Shown here piece by piece: positions 1-11,479 of a stretch of 64,000 nt of DNA (position 1 is the first letter of the stretch; every line of letters begins with the position of its first letter). A model generated the notes under the pieces. That model ran no database searches, had not been told where the DNA came from, and worked only from the letters and a program-made list of their open reading frames with translations. Source of the stretch: Candidula unifasciata (lineage: Eukaryota > Mollusca > Gastropoda > Stylommatophora > Geomitridae). The stretch spans positions 667,501 through 731,500 of the forward strand of contig CAJHNH020001113.1 in the NCBI GenBank assembly GCA_905116865.2, read 5' to 3'. Position numbers and translations under genes: made by a program.

Positions 1-118
1 TAAGCTAGATCCGTAAACACTGACGTGAACACAAACTGCAAGTTCTGGAACAAGACCAAGGTCTCCAAGTGGACGAACAACCAGAATTTTCCACCGGAGT
101 TAACAGCGGATTAAAGTA
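1..118 (+). repeat. Family B SINE-like repeat, 3' part
   Basis: This is the right half of a roughly 280-bp repeat found about 15 times in the window. Shared blocks are AAGTTCTGGAACAAGACCAA, a GTGGACGAACAACCAGAA block and a CCGGAGTTAACAGC end. Fuller copies continue into a GAA-rich tail. The left part is cut by the window edge. Confidence 0.75.
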
Positions 119-728
119 AAGAACATCACCAACATCCTCATTATCATCATCATCAACCTTTATGTCAAACTTCGAGGGACGACTTGGTGGGCGAGCACTC
201 GATAGGTGGCGCTGTCAAGAGTGATCTCGTACGAATGCACAATGCCTTTGAAGTTGTCAGCCCTCCTGCTTCTGTGGCGCCCTCTGCTTCTTATCTGACT
301 GTAACTTCATAATGTCGGATAATTAGAAAAAAAAATTGCGGGACATATTTACATTTCCAGCAGTTTACATGGTACCTAAGTTAATACCCCCTGTTGTCCA
401 ATTACCCTCCAATTACCTCCCATGCCAGAGCTGGTAAATAGATGATGGCGGTAATGGGGAGCAGATAGTCGATAATGCTGGGTAGGGGTGGGTACTCGCT
501 GTGGGACCAGGTATCTAAAGATGCGAGTTGTATCACGTGGTATTGATCGGAATTCTTCAGAAAAACATGAATAGGAAAAAGTATTTTAATATCAATTTTA
601 AAACTATGACCAAACGGACTGTTGAGACTGCCATCTGTGACACAATAGACTCCGCAGACATATGCATAATACATTCAAGAATATGGATCTTTGCACACAC
701 TGATCATATTATTCACTGAGTGCCGAGT
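119..728. other. Intergenic, no gene recognised
   Basis: Unique-looking AT-rich sequence with no convincing exon, RNA gene or repeat. The short reading frames here show no recognisable domain. Confidence 0.5.
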
Positions 729-1000
729 AAAAGTTAAGTAAAGGTCTCTTTTCCACCCCTTTAGGCGTATAAGGCTAGAAATATGTTTATATAAACCAAT
801 CGGCACTTGGTGGGTGATGTGGTCAGCATCATGCCGGTCGCCTTTACGTCCCGGGACTGCACCGGGTACCCACTCAGGGCAGTGGTCGAACTGGGAGTCA
901 ATGTCATTTTTGAAAAACGTCCGTTCAGCCAGGGAGCGAACCCACGACTTTCCGACCCGCACGCGAGCGTCTAGCCACTACGCCACCGCGACCCCCCCCC
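729..1000 (-). mobile_element. Family A tRNA-derived SINE
   Basis: Read on the minus strand, the right end gives a tRNA-like head with an A box (CGTAGTGGCTAGACGC region) and a B-box-like GGGTTCGCTCCC. A body follows that is shared with copies at 8345 and 43505, including the AGGCGTATA and GACCAATCGGCAC blocks. A C homopolymer interrupts the flank near 994-1008. Confidence 0.8.
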
Positions 1001-1065
1001 CCCCCCCCTCCTCCCTCGAGTGCTAAGTGGTCTATAAATATAGGTCTAGCACTTTAAGCCCAATA

Positions 1066-1230
1066 GGAGCCGCCTTTGTGTAGTGGCTCGACGGTCACAC
1101 GAGCATGGGTTCAAATCTGCATGAAGCATGATATTATTCAAGCACGAATTTCGCTCCCAGGTCGACCTATCCCTAAATGGGTACAAGGTAAAGACTTGGG
1201 AAGTAAAGGCTGCCGGTGTAATGTTTGCCT
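1066..1230 (+). mobile_element. Family A SINE, diverged copy
   Basis: A tRNA-like head (TGTAGTGGCTCGACGGTC, then GGGTTCAAATC) precedes the family body CAGGTCGACCTATCCCTAAA and GGGAAGTAAAGGCTGCCGG. The 3' part seen in fuller copies is missing. Confidence 0.65.
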
Positions 1231-1364
1231 GCGTTGGTAGTTGCGTTCTGGCTGCATTCTAACCAGATGATCAAACCATTTGATCTGTTTCTCAATGAAT
1301 TTGCTACGTGTCGTCCGCTGATAATGCCAGTTTTAACTGTCTCGGATGTGTTAAGTTGATTGCT

Positions 1365-1565
1365 TGTGGAAACAAGAACATCACACAAGCGATGAACACC
1401 CGGTGATACAAAGTGCCACCATGTGGATGAGGATCACCCGTGGAGAGGTCACAGAAACCCTTTTCAGCCGTTATGGCTCCAATTGTGGCCCAGCTATATT
1501 TTGGGCCCCCTGCAAAAGCCAGGGTGGAGCTCCCAATAACGAAAAATGGCATCCCACAAAGGAAT
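1365..1565 (-). repeat. Family C interspersed repeat
   Basis: About 200 bp, present six to seven times in the window. Diagnostic blocks on this strand are CATCACACAAGCGATGAACA, GTGCCACCATGTGGATGAGG and CAATAACGAAAAATGGCATC. No terminal inverted repeats or tRNA boxes are evident, so the class is unassigned. Confidence 0.75.
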
Positions 1566-2299
1566 GCGACAATACTTGATGGTTAAGTTTTTCTTAAGCT
1601 TTTCTTAGGCATCTCATTTCACAGGTGTTAATAAATAGTATTCAGTAATAATAAACTGACACACACACACACAAACTATTAGGTAATTTAAATCTTAAGC
1701 CACTGAGCAGTAAGTATACTGGGCGCCGCAATGAAGATGATATGCAAAGAACAGTGGATAATAAACAACCTGCAGTCCTGTGCGGGTAAGGGATATGAGG
1801 GAAACAAGTAAGAAAGATGTAGAAAATAAATGCCGTGAGCTGAATCTCCCGAAAGGCACGTGAAACATTAAAAATTCTAGAATCATTTTTATGTTGTATT
1901 AGGTAATTACTATCTCCGCCAGCATACTTGACGTTATAAGATTTAATTATGAAAATCGATAAATATAATAATTTTGACGTTTCGTCTGCAGAATGTGTCC
2001 ATACAGTTACAAGAAATATTTAATGTAGAAATAATTATCTCTCTTAGGGTTAAGAAAGCAATTTCAATGGAAAAGATTTTTAAAAAAGGGGAAACAAAAA
2101 ATTAGGAACGATAATCCACTATTCAGCACACCTTGAGGAGAAATAACTGCGCTAATGATAGAAAAATAAAAAAATGTGACGCGTGAGCCGACAAGTTGTG
2201 CGTAAAAGGCTATACGCAGCCGTCTTCGCATCAAAGGAAGACAGTAATTAGTGATTTGTTTTGGTGGTATCCGTCGCTCACGTCTTTTACACAGTAGTG
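1566..2299. other. Intergenic, no gene recognised
   Basis: AT-rich sequence with a short CA run near 1660. No recognisable coding exon or RNA gene. Confidence 0.5.
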
Positions 2300-2460
2300 T
2301 CTGGGCTCTTGCCAGGGGCCGCAAAATAGCCCGGCCATAACTATGGCCTAATGGTTGAACGCGGTTTCTGGGACTTCTCCACGGCTGATCCTCATCCACA
2401 TGGTGGCACTTTGTATTATCGGGTGTTTATCGCTTGTGTGATGTCCTAGCTGGGTAAAAT
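2300..2460 (+). repeat. Family C interspersed repeat
   Basis: Shares GGCTCTTGCCAGGGGCCGCA, TGGTGGCACTTTGTATTATC and CGCTTGTGTGATGTCCTAG with the copies at 9205 and 54960. The 5' block is missing here. Confidence 0.75.
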
Positions 2461-3004
2461 GTACTACTACTTCCAGTGTTAATAATAGAAGTCGTTGCCT
2501 CGTGGGATGCAATTTTTTTTATATTTCAATGCCCCACAGTCTGTCTGTCTGTCTGTCAGTCTATCTATTCTATTCATCTGTCTATTTGTCAACTCACATC
2601 CCAAAAAGCAACACAGAGGGTTTGCTCAAATAGGATGCATCGGGTCGAGAGGTGCATTTATCGCAGTCTGTTTAAAAACCCCAACGTACCAGCCACCTTT
2701 TTAATGGTAAACGCAGACAAAGAACGACACACAATCGTGTAAGCCAACCTACAAGTCACTCAACTATCACATTACTCAGATGGTTGCATAGAAAAATTAA
2801 AACCGTCGATAATTATTTATTCCTACCACCCGATGCTGACATCGGTGAGTGTAATTTTCTTTGGCAGGACAGGAGGTGTCTGTCAGTGTCTGCATCAACG
2901 TGTCGGTTTGTCGTCGTGGGGCAGCTGTGTTATGGAAGCCAGAAGTAGTGACTATACGTGTTTCGTTCCTGCTGTTTCTCCTTAATTTCTAGAAGGATTT
3001 ATCG
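2461..3004. other. Intergenic with a family C scrap and a TCTG microsatellite
   Basis: A 5' scrap of family C (CGTGGGATGCAATTTTTTTT) at about 2500 is followed by a short (TCTG)n run near 2540. No gene recognised. Confidence 0.5.
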
Positions 3005-3190
3005 TTCTTCTTCATCTCCTCCTCCTCGGCCTCCTCCGCCTACTACCTCCGTTATTACCCTTACTTCTACTACCACCCCACTAATACTACCACCGACACA
3101 ACCACCACCACTACCACAACGACGACTACTACTACCACTACAACTACTACCACCTTTATTACCACCACCACTAATACTACTGCTATCCTT
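3005..3190. repeat. CTA/CCA/CTC triplet low-complexity tract
   Basis: Imperfect pyrimidine-rich triplets (CTC, CTA, CCA). All frames are open but only encode low-complexity peptides. Confidence 0.85.
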
Positions 3191-3293
3191 GCAGTCAAAT
3201 TGAGCAAAACTGCAACAGGCATCGTCTAGTAGAAACAAAACAATTTGCCTTGGCTCAAAACAGTTTCCAAGCCTAACGTCTATTTTGACCGAC

Positions 3294-3311
3294 ACACACA
3301 CACACACACAC

Positions 3312-3371
<60 letters not shown>

Positions 3372-3381
3372 ATATATATAT

Positions 3382-3427
<46 letters not shown>
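3294..3427. repeat. Compound microsatellite (CA)n-(TA)n-(GA)n
   Basis: A short CA run passes directly into about 70 bp of TA, then a short break and about 44 bp of GA. The same order recurs at 4640-5178. Confidence 0.95.
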
Positions 3428-3431
<4 letters not shown>

Positions 3432-3458
3432 TTCTTCCGGTTCCGTTTAAAAAAAAAT

Positions 3459-3545
3459 GGTTCTTTATCAATATCCTAACCCAGATGACGTCACAGGAAG
3501 TTCAACATTTTAGAAGGTGGTAAGATTGGGTTTCCTGGCTTTTGG
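3459..3545 (+). mobile_element. Family D MITE, truncated
   Basis: Matches the left end of the MITE copies at 9617 and 40304: GGTTCTTTATCAATATCC terminus, TGACGTCA at 3486-3493, then a GTTCAACATTTTAG block. It breaks off after the CCTGGCTTTT block. Confidence 0.75.
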
Positions 3546-3599
3546 TTCCGACTCCTAATTTGGCCAGGCGTATCTTGTAGGTAGGTAGGTAGGTAGTTG

Positions 3600-3760
3600 T
3601 ACGGATAAGGATCATCCGTGGAGAGGTCCAAAAACCCCTTTCAGCCGTTAGGCCACATCTATGGCTAGGCCATATCTATGCCCCAGCTATATTCAGGGGC
3701 CCCGGCAGAATCTAGGATGGGACTTCAAACAAAAAGTAAATCCCACATGGGGACGACATG
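3600..3760 (-). repeat. Family C repeat, diverged
   Basis: Minus-strand family C blocks are recognisable: GGATCATCCGTGGAGAGGTC and an AGGGGCCCCGGCAGAATC block. A short internal duplication of the CCATATCTATG segment is present. Confidence 0.6.
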
Positions 3761-4201
3761 TGCACTATCTCGTAAGAGAGCGAGCTGGTTCCACACAATG
3801 TCCTTTGGATCACCATTTATAGTTTTAAAATTTTGAATATTTTACTTTGCTAAAAATATTTTGCGTGCGATCATAGTGGACTTATAGTTGTCTTTCGGTC
3901 AAGGGTTAGCGGGTTAGGCATGTCACGGGGATGTGAATAAAATGAAGTCTCACAATGATTCTAGACGTTAATAATTGTAGTGCTATCCGGTTGTGGAGAT
4001 TGCGACTGGTAGATGAGCACTGGTGTACCTAAGTAACAGATCCCCTGAACACCCAGCTCACCTGTCATCTGCTGAAACTCTCATGCTCAGAAACTCAAGT
4101 GCTTGAAGATGAAGACTGTTGTACCATGAAACTCGTGTGTTCTCAGAGAAGACCCTCTGTTGGGAGTGCATTGTGAAGTTTGTTGGAGGGATGCATTCAC
4201 T
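3761..4201. other. Intergenic, no gene recognised
   Basis: Unique-looking sequence that leads into a poly-G tract. No supported exon. Confidence 0.5.

Positions 4202-4232
<31 letters not shown>
4202..4232. repeat. 31-nt G homopolymer
   Basis: Uninterrupted run of G on the plus strand. It could form a G-quadruplex, and its assembled length may be unreliable. Confidence 0.9.
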
Positions 4233-4233
<1 letters not shown>

Positions 4234-4389
4234 CGTCGCTCTCCATCGTTGTCCAGCCCGTCATGTTAAATTCCAACATGGCCAGTCAGAGAAGTAGTCA
4301 GGAGGATCCGCCTCACGTCACCAGCCCTCACCCTCACACCATATAGGGGGAAGTGGGTGGTTAATAGCTCTGGTCTTGTCAGTACTGAT

Positions 4390-4452
<63 letters not shown>

Positions 4453-4478
4453 GAGAGAGAGGAGAGAGAGAGAGAGAA
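4390..4478. repeat. (GA)n microsatellite
   Basis: About 90 bp of GA with a few interruptions. Confidence 0.95.
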
Positions 4479-4639
4479 CGAACCAACGTACTTTCAGAGG
4501 GTCACAAATTGGGCACTCAGGCCAGTCTTACATTCGGCCATTCCAAACACCCATCTTTCACACAGCAGTTGTATTTTATCGATAAAGCATGTTCTGTTCA
4601 TATAACATGTATATTATGAATATCAAGAAAAACATAAAA

Positions 4640-4740
4640 GCATCCGTGGTAAAATGCATGCACACACTCATGCGTGTGGACACATACTCACATGCCCACT
4701 CACTCACACACATGCATACACACCCACATACATACACATA

Positions 4741-4801
<61 letters not shown>

Positions 4802-5029
4802 ATATTACATTTACTCACAGATGCCATACACATACATACATACATACATACATACACAGACACACACGCAGACACATACACGTACGAAAAGTCACACCAG
4901 ACACACACGAAAACACACACATGCATACACACACGAAAACACACACATACACACCTAGAGATACGCACCGAAAGATACACACAGAGAGACGCACACGCAG
5001 ACACTCAGGCAGACACACATGAGAGAGAC

Positions 5030-5075
<46 letters not shown>

Positions 5076-5091
5076 TCACACATACACACAA

Positions 5092-5178
<87 letters not shown>
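4640..5178. repeat. Compound CA/TA/CATA/GA microsatellite block
   Basis: CA-rich sequence with (TA)n at about 4746-4792 and 5033-5074, a (CATA)n run near 4830, and an 80-bp (GA)n at 5099-5178. Long reading frames here on both strands (HTHT, YIYI, ERER) only reflect dinucleotide periodicity. Confidence 0.95.
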
Positions 5179-5182
<4 letters not shown>

Positions 5183-5989
5183 AACCGTGTACTCATTATA
5201 AATATTAAACGTAGTCAAAGACTGCGACTTATTATCACGTCACAAGCCGAGGTTAATGGTCAATACATTTTTTTCTTTTTGTTCCTTTCTCTAAACTTAC
5301 AAATTATCTCAAAGTTTTTTGTATTATCTTCATAATAATTTGCTCCCGAAATAACCAGATAACGAGAAACAGATTTATTTATATACATACATTTTAAAAA
5401 CAGTTTTATCTTTGTAACTATATTTGTTACTTTCTTCCTGTTTTCACCCTCTCCACCGGGCATTGTTACCGTCTGGCTTGGTAATTGCGGGGAAAAAAGG
5501 GTCCTCCTCACTCATCCTGTCCTTTACGAGGCTGCATTTATTCTAAGATTTTAACCAAATAGATTACTCCATTCTTTGCGTCGCCTTTCGAAAAGAACTC
5601 TTCCAAATCAAATCTTGTAAAGAGCCGACACGTGACGTTGCACACACAGGAAACAGCTAAGTATTGAAAATAAGGTCTGCGCATGCGTCACAGCTGTCTT
5701 GTTTTGTCTGCATTAAATAACGTGCCAGAATGTATTATAATATAGCTCGTTTGGGTTATTCTTTTCGAAACTGTTATAAATGCAGCTTGATAGACGCGCT
5801 TTTCAACAACTTCCCTTCTTCCTTCTCTCCTGCTCTTTCATATCCTTCTCCTATTCTTCTCCCTCCACAACATTACTTTCAGTTTGTCTCCAGTCACTAT
5901 TTTATGCTTTTTTTTTCTTCATCGTCATTGTGTACACCCCCCCCCCCCTTTCCACACCTCCTCATCAGTCTCTACTTGCATGGATGAGT
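5179..5989. other. Intergenic, no gene recognised
   Basis: AT-rich then pyrimidine-rich sequence, with a C run at about 5937-5948. No recognisable protein domain in any frame. Confidence 0.5.
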
Positions 5990-6255
5990 GGATGGATACT
6001 TTATCAGAAGGAGCATGTGGGTTTCAGGATCGTAAGAGGTGGGGATAGGGGGGTAGATTACTGTCCCTACAAGCATGTCGTAAAAGGAGACTAGTTAGGG
6101 TTTTTTATCTGCCCGATGGACAAGGAATCCACAGCCTGCATACAAAAAAGTCAGATGCGCAAAATGGATATGTACGTAAAATGCAGGTTCTACAAGTGCA
6201 CAAACAATCGGAACTTTCCGCAAGATATTGACAGCCGGTTAACGTGAGAAAAAGG
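5990..6255 (+). repeat. Family B SINE-like repeat
   Basis: Near-full copy. It has a 5' zone, the CAAGCATGTCGTAAAAGGAG block, CTGCATACAAAAAAGTCAGA, and the 3' block GACAGCCGGTTAACGTGAGA. The usual GAA tail is replaced by GAGAAAAAGG. Confidence 0.75.
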
Positions 6256-8344
6256 CTTGAGTGGGAAAAATCAAGGCTAGCGATTGTAGCAAAATCGTAT
6301 TTTAACTAACAAACAAATCGGGTAATTCTCATTGCTCTGTTTGATATTTGTAAGCCCATTTCTGAACAGGTTCTGCTGGTTCAACGTATAAGACTGTGAC
6401 GTATTCCATAATAGGCATCCCTGCTCCAGTGTAGGCTAGCCTTCATGTTTTTGTACTGGCTCCAACTATGCTCCATCCAGTTTGTGTTTTTATTACATAA
6501 TGCATCTTAATTAAATTTCCTTGTGCATCTGAGAATGTTTTTTTTTAAATCAGGGGCACTTGATGGATATGTGGTCAATATCATGTTGATTATCTGTACT
6601 TTCCACGAACTTTACAGGAACACATTTTAGGCTAAGACTGATCTGGAAGTCTTCTTATAGTCCATGTTGTAGGGCGTTGGTAGTCATGTCTATCCACAGC
6701 CTTCTGTCTCATGTACTTGCAATCAAGTCTGATACGGATGATCTTCCATAACATGATGTCACACTGTCCAGCATCTTCTCTATCGATCTCCCCCTGCCTC
6801 CCCCCTACAACTTTTGTTGGATGGACAGTGTTTCATTGTATGCCCCAGAAGCTATCAAAATAATCTCCACGCATTGCTGCACATTTGAACTGATTTCTAA
6901 ACATTTTCCACACATATTATTGTGTATTTTTATGTTTAGGGGTACACACTTTATTAGTCAAACAAACATCAAAGACATCCGCCGCTGTAACAAAGCATCA
7001 GCACCTGTGCTACAGTCATAAGGATATGGGAAATCTAAGGCTATATGCAAGAATTCGTGTTGATCGGTACAGAAGTTTTCCACATATTTGTGAGGCAGAA
7101 ATTGTGAAACTACTATTCTTCCGCTTCGATCTCTAACTGGCCCACTTATTCTAACTGAGAAAATTAATAAACAAATCAGAAAACCCAAGAGCATTGGAGA
7201 GTTAACGTGAGAAAGTGAAATTAAAGTACAAAGATTAACAAAATCATAAATAGCATAACCAAACAACAAAACAATAGGAGAGATGAAGAAAGCACACACC
7301 AAATTAAAGCCATTACCGATGTCTACAGAAAGAATCCCAGCGATTTCAATGTTATTTTTGATTTATTTATAAATCTTTCAATTTTACGACGGAAACCCAC
7401 TCATTCCCTATTGTCAAACCTGCATCCTCCTTTGTCAAATCCCCCTCTTCAACCCTCATCCCAACATCCCCCCTTCTAGCAACGCCGACAAAACTGATTC
7501 TCAACAGAGCCCGCAATTAGGATCAGCCGTTAGCTCATTACCGTCCTTATTCCGTTTAATGTACCCAGATGCCGCCATTCTTTCGCTGTAGAGATAACGT
7601 AGGAGAAAGCGTGTTGCTTACCTCATTAGAACGGTATCTGTTGAGATGCAACTGTCGCGCGCTGAATTGTGTAAATATGTTTTTGTTCAGCTTTTCTCCG
7701 TGGTTGACTTTGTTATGGCTAAAGAACTTTAAAGAATGTGTAATTTATGTCTTTAACTTTATCTCATGTTTGGTTATCCCGTTCAGGAGGAAACGTCTTT
7801 TTTAAAGAAGATTACTTCCTTTTATTTGCCCATGACATATTTGAGAAGGTCTGTTAATTGGAAAGTCTGACAGGAGAGATCAGTTAGGTAGGTGCATATT
7901 GTTTTTGGCAGACTGACAGACAGACGGACAGACAAATGGACAATCACAAGAGGACAGATTGATATTCAGCTAGATAGATATATAGACAGAGAAATAAACA
8001 GACAAACCTTCAGACATACAAACTTGATAGATAAATAGACAAGACACACAAACTAGACAGACAGACTAGATAGATAGACAGAACGAGAAAAGAGACAGAC
8101 ACTAACAGAACAAGAGATAGACAGAACGAAATAACGATAGAAGAGACAGAACGAACAAACGAATAAACTTTTTTAAAGGGTTAAGAATTGGGCATGCAGG
8201 CCCGTCTAACATTCTGCCCTTCGAGGTTCCCTCAATTCTTACATCATTTCATTCACACATCATGTAATAGTAAACAATATCAACAGCATACAAATATTCA
8301 ATGCAAGCACTATAAGATGCACATTTTTGACTACAGTAAACAGT
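6256..8344. other. Long intergenic stretch without a recognised gene
   Basis: Mostly unique AT-rich sequence, with (AGAC)n-like low complexity at about 7900-8160. A 78-codon frame at 7569-7805 (plus) starts MPPFFRCRDN; it has hydrophobic stretches but no recognisable family or splice context, so I do not call it. Confidence 0.5.
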
Positions 8345-8625
8345 AAGTAAAGTAAAGTAAAGGACCCTTTCCACGCCTTTAGGCGTATAGGGCATATAGG
8401 GCTAGACCTATATTTTTATAGACCAACGGCACAAGATGGGTGATGTGATCAGCATCACGCCGGCCGCCTTTACCTCCCGGGATTGCACCCGGTACCCACT
8501 CAAGGCTGGGTCGACCTGAGAGCCAAGGTCGTTTTTGAAGAAAAGTCCGTCTCCGCCAGGGAGCGAACCCACGACCTTCCGATCCGCGGCGAGCGTCTAG
8601 CCGCTCGGCCACGGCGACTCCCACA
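8345..8625 (-). mobile_element. Family A tRNA-derived SINE
   Basis: One of the best copies. On the minus strand the head reads GTGGCCGAGCGGCTAGACGC (A box) and GTGGGTTCGCTCCC (B box). The family body with GGGTCGACC and ACCCGGTACC follows. It ends in a short AAAGTAAAGTAAAGG tail next to a CAGTAAACAGTAA flank. Confidence 0.85.
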
Positions 8626-8808
8626 GTAAACAGTAGTAGTTGTAAAATATCTAGGGAAACTGTGCACTATTTTTAATATTAAAAATTTTTTTTTTAAATC
8701 TTCTAAGGGGCAAATCATCTGTGCTTACATTCGAAGTTTCCGACTATGAATAGAAACTAATGGTATTTTTTTAATTTGACTGACAAATACATAGATAGAT
8801 AAATAGAA

Positions 8809-8812
<4 letters not shown>

Positions 8813-8876
<64 letters not shown>
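8813..8876. repeat. (GA)n microsatellite
   Basis: About 64 bp of nearly perfect GA, followed by degenerate GAGACA sequence to about 8930. Confidence 0.95.
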
Positions 8877-8881
<5 letters not shown>

Positions 8882-9049
8882 CAGAGAGAGACAGAGAGGG
8901 TGAAAGAGACAAAGTGAGACAGATAAGAAAATTAGAGAGGAATAGACAGAACGGCGTGTGAGACTGAATGGAAGCCTAAGGCTTTACGGCTGTATGACTG
9001 GTGCCGTAGCCACGACTGTGCAGGTAAAAATTGTATTTTGCGCCAGACA

Positions 9050-9150
9050 GAAAAAAAAAATATCAACAGACTTACCGAGGATTTGAACCCAGGTCTCCCG
9101 CGTGAGAGCCAGGCGTTCTAACCGTTTGACCAGCCGCTCCTCAGCCTGCA
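9050..9150 (-). mobile_element. tRNA-like SINE head or tRNA pseudogene
   Basis: The minus strand carries TGGTCAAACGGTTAGA (A box) and GGGTTCAAATCC (B box) about 30 nt apart. The CTCTCAC loop resembles tRNA-Glu(CUC), but the anticodon stem and acceptor do not pair, so it is not a working tRNA. Confidence 0.55.
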
Positions 9151-9204
9151 GCATGATTAAAAGTCCATTTTTGTTTCCCATTCAGATGTACTCATTTTGC
9201 TATC

Positions 9205-9400
9205 TCCGCGTGGGATGCAATTTTTCGTTATTTGAAGCCCTACTCTGGCTCTTGCCAGGGGCCGCAATAAAGCCTGATCATAAAAATGGTTTAATGGCTG
9301 AACGCGGTTTATGGGACCTCTCCACGGTGATCCTCATCCGCATGGTGGCACTTTGTGTCATCGGGTGTTTTCGCTTGTGTGATGTCCTAGTGGGGTAAAG
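9205..9400 (+). repeat. Family C interspersed repeat, near full length
   Basis: Shows the family from its 5' block (GATGCAATTTTTCGTTATTT) through GCCAGGGGCCGCAATAAAGC to GTGTGATGTCCTAGTGGGGT. This copy and the one at 54960 define the unit at about 195 bp. Confidence 0.8.
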
Positions 9401-9616
9401 ATCTACTCTACTCCCCTCCCCCTCAGAGTTCAATATCGTCCATTACGTCTATACACACCCCTTTGTTAAATTAGTCTTTCATTGTGTGTATTCTCTAGCC
9501 GTTCTATTATCCTCTCTATTTGATTCCACAAAGACTTAACCACATATCCTTTATCATAAAGTAGCTCACAGCCTAGAAGAGCGGCAGCAGCTGGCATATG
9601 ACTAATAATATGGGCC

Positions 9617-9916
9617 GGTTCTTTATTAATATCCTACCCCGATGACGTCACATGACAGTCCAACATTTTAGAGGGTGGAAAGACTGGGATTCCCGGCTTT
9701 CTGGTATTTTTAGTTTAACGACCCCAAAACATATAAAACTGGCCCTAACCCCAACCTACCTACGTCCCACAAAATAGTTCAGCCAAGGTCTCTCGAATGC
9801 ATGCAGCCTAGGTCCCACGACTCCATGCAGCTTATCTACCGCCCTCCTAAAATATTAGACTCTCTCGTGATCTGTGGATTTCCCCTGTTTGGGGTAGAAT
9901 ATTTAAAAAAAAGCAC
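9617..9916. mobile_element. Family D MITE with 8-bp target duplication
   Basis: Non-autonomous element of 300 bp. The left end GGTTCTTTATTAATATCC and the right end (minus strand GTGCTTTTTTTTAAATATTC) are imperfect inverted repeats that extend into TACCCC. It is flanked on both sides by TATGGGCC (9609-9616 and 9917-9924). It holds a palindromic TGACGTCA at 9643-9650. It has no coding capacity. Confidence 0.8.
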
Positions 9917-9989
9917 TATGGGCCCCCTCACCTAGACATAAACACGTACATCGATAATTTCATAATTGTACATTTATTATTTACACTCA

Positions 9990-11345
9990 TAAATACAAAT
10001 AGGTTAACATGGAGAAAACACATCAACAGGGCAGCAACCAAAGCCAGAAGGGGGTAGCTATTCTGAGAAAACTAAGTGGAACCACATGGGGTGCTAGCAG
10101 GAAAATACTTAGGAAAGTTTACCAACAAAGTGTTCGATCACATCTTGAATACGGATCAACAGCATGGAGTTCGGCATCAAAAACCACATTGCAAGAATTA
10201 GACAAAGTGCAAAATCAAGCACTCAGAGTTACCACAGGCAACTTGAAATCAACACCTATAGCTATGATGGAGAAAATGGGGATGACCCAAGCACTGAGTG
10301 AACCAGAGACACCAAGATGCTTTTGCAAGCAGAAAAGTTTCTTAGTATTCCCAGTCACCCCATGAATGAAAGATTCCAAAATTCAGCTTTGGGACGACTA
10401 AAGAGAAGTAGTTTTATCCACCAGGCCAAACGGCTCGGCAGACAAACCACTGATTTGCCTGCAACTGATAGATCCTTAAATGCTGTCCCAGAACGGACCC
10501 CCTGGAAAGAGGAGTATAAGTTTCCAATACACATCAAGACTGAAGTAAAAGGGGTATTTGACAAGGAAGAACAAAACAGTGTGCAGCGCAAAACAGCCAC
10601 CCTCAGTCTACTTGATGATGAATACCCACATAATCTTTGGGTCCGTGTTTACACAGATGGGTCAGCAGAAAACGCTGTCAGAAACGGAGGTGCAGGAGTG
10701 TACATTGAGTATCCTAATAATATCAGGGATACAGCCAAAATACCAACAGGAAAGCACTGTCACAACTATGATGCAGAAGTTCAAGCCATCAAGATAGCGG
10801 CAGAGAAACTACTAAATACAGGGTATTTTTCACAACCAGTAGTGTTCCTGACAGATGCAAAAGCTGTACTTCAGTCACTCCAGTCTGGAAAATTACCAAG
10901 CATACGGACACTATTATCCGAACTAGGCAACCGTTGTAATTTAGTAATGCAGTGAATACCTTCCCACTGCGGAGTTCCCGGAAACGAAAGTGCTGATACA
11001 CTAGCTAAGGAAGGTGCAACTGAAGAACAACCTGACATACCAGTCTCTTATCAACAGAAGAAGAGAATGATCAAATCAATCAGAATGCCACCGAAACTGG
11101 CACAAGACGATTACCATATTACGGACAGACCAGAGCAAGTCATTGTCCTTGGCCTTAGAACAGGGCACAATCGACTTCGCTGCCACACGTACAACAAATT
11201 TAAGATTGGCCAATCAGCCATGTGTACTTGTGGACTGGCACTGAAACAACAGATCACATCCTTCAAGACTGTCCCAGATTCAACGCTTCCAGGCACAAGA
11301 GACACTTGTGGAAGTCAAACTTTACGGGCCGCTTAGTGAATTACA
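9990..11345 (+). mobile_element. LINE fragment: RT C-terminus plus RNase H, decayed
   Basis: The 5' part encodes the typical post-RT segment (SHLEYGSTAWSSAS, then LDKVQNQALRVTTG). After a frame change near 10317 comes an RNase H domain: YTDGSAENA (first catalytic Asp), a DAEVQAIKIA block (Glu), FLTDAKAVLQSL (second Asp), and after a stop IPSHCGVPGNESADTLAKEG with the last Asp. The stop at 10953-10955 is TGA where the motif expects Trp (TGG), and the frame is otherwise continuous to about 11336. The gene is dead. The combination is typical of Jockey/I-group LINEs; exact clade not determined. Confidence 0.85.
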
Positions 11346-11479
11346 AAAGACAGTAACATTCATACTAGAGACAGCATTGCAGATAAAGATAATTTTTTTC
11401 ATGCGAACGAAAGAAGAAGAAGAAATAAATACAAAGTATAGTCGAGTTCAAAGTATATATCCTGTAGAGTTTTTCATTT

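Noticed and set aside
4589..5335. A 248-codon frame rich in H, T, I and Y
   Set aside because: It is made of CA, TA and GA dinucleotide repeats, not a protein.
9050..9150. A functional tRNA-Glu
   Set aside because: A and B boxes are good, but the anticodon and acceptor stems do not pair.
10953..10955. TGA as a recoded codon (selenocysteine or readthrough)
   Set aside because: The element is otherwise decayed, the site expects Trp and no SECIS-like element was looked for or seen; a point mutation is simpler.
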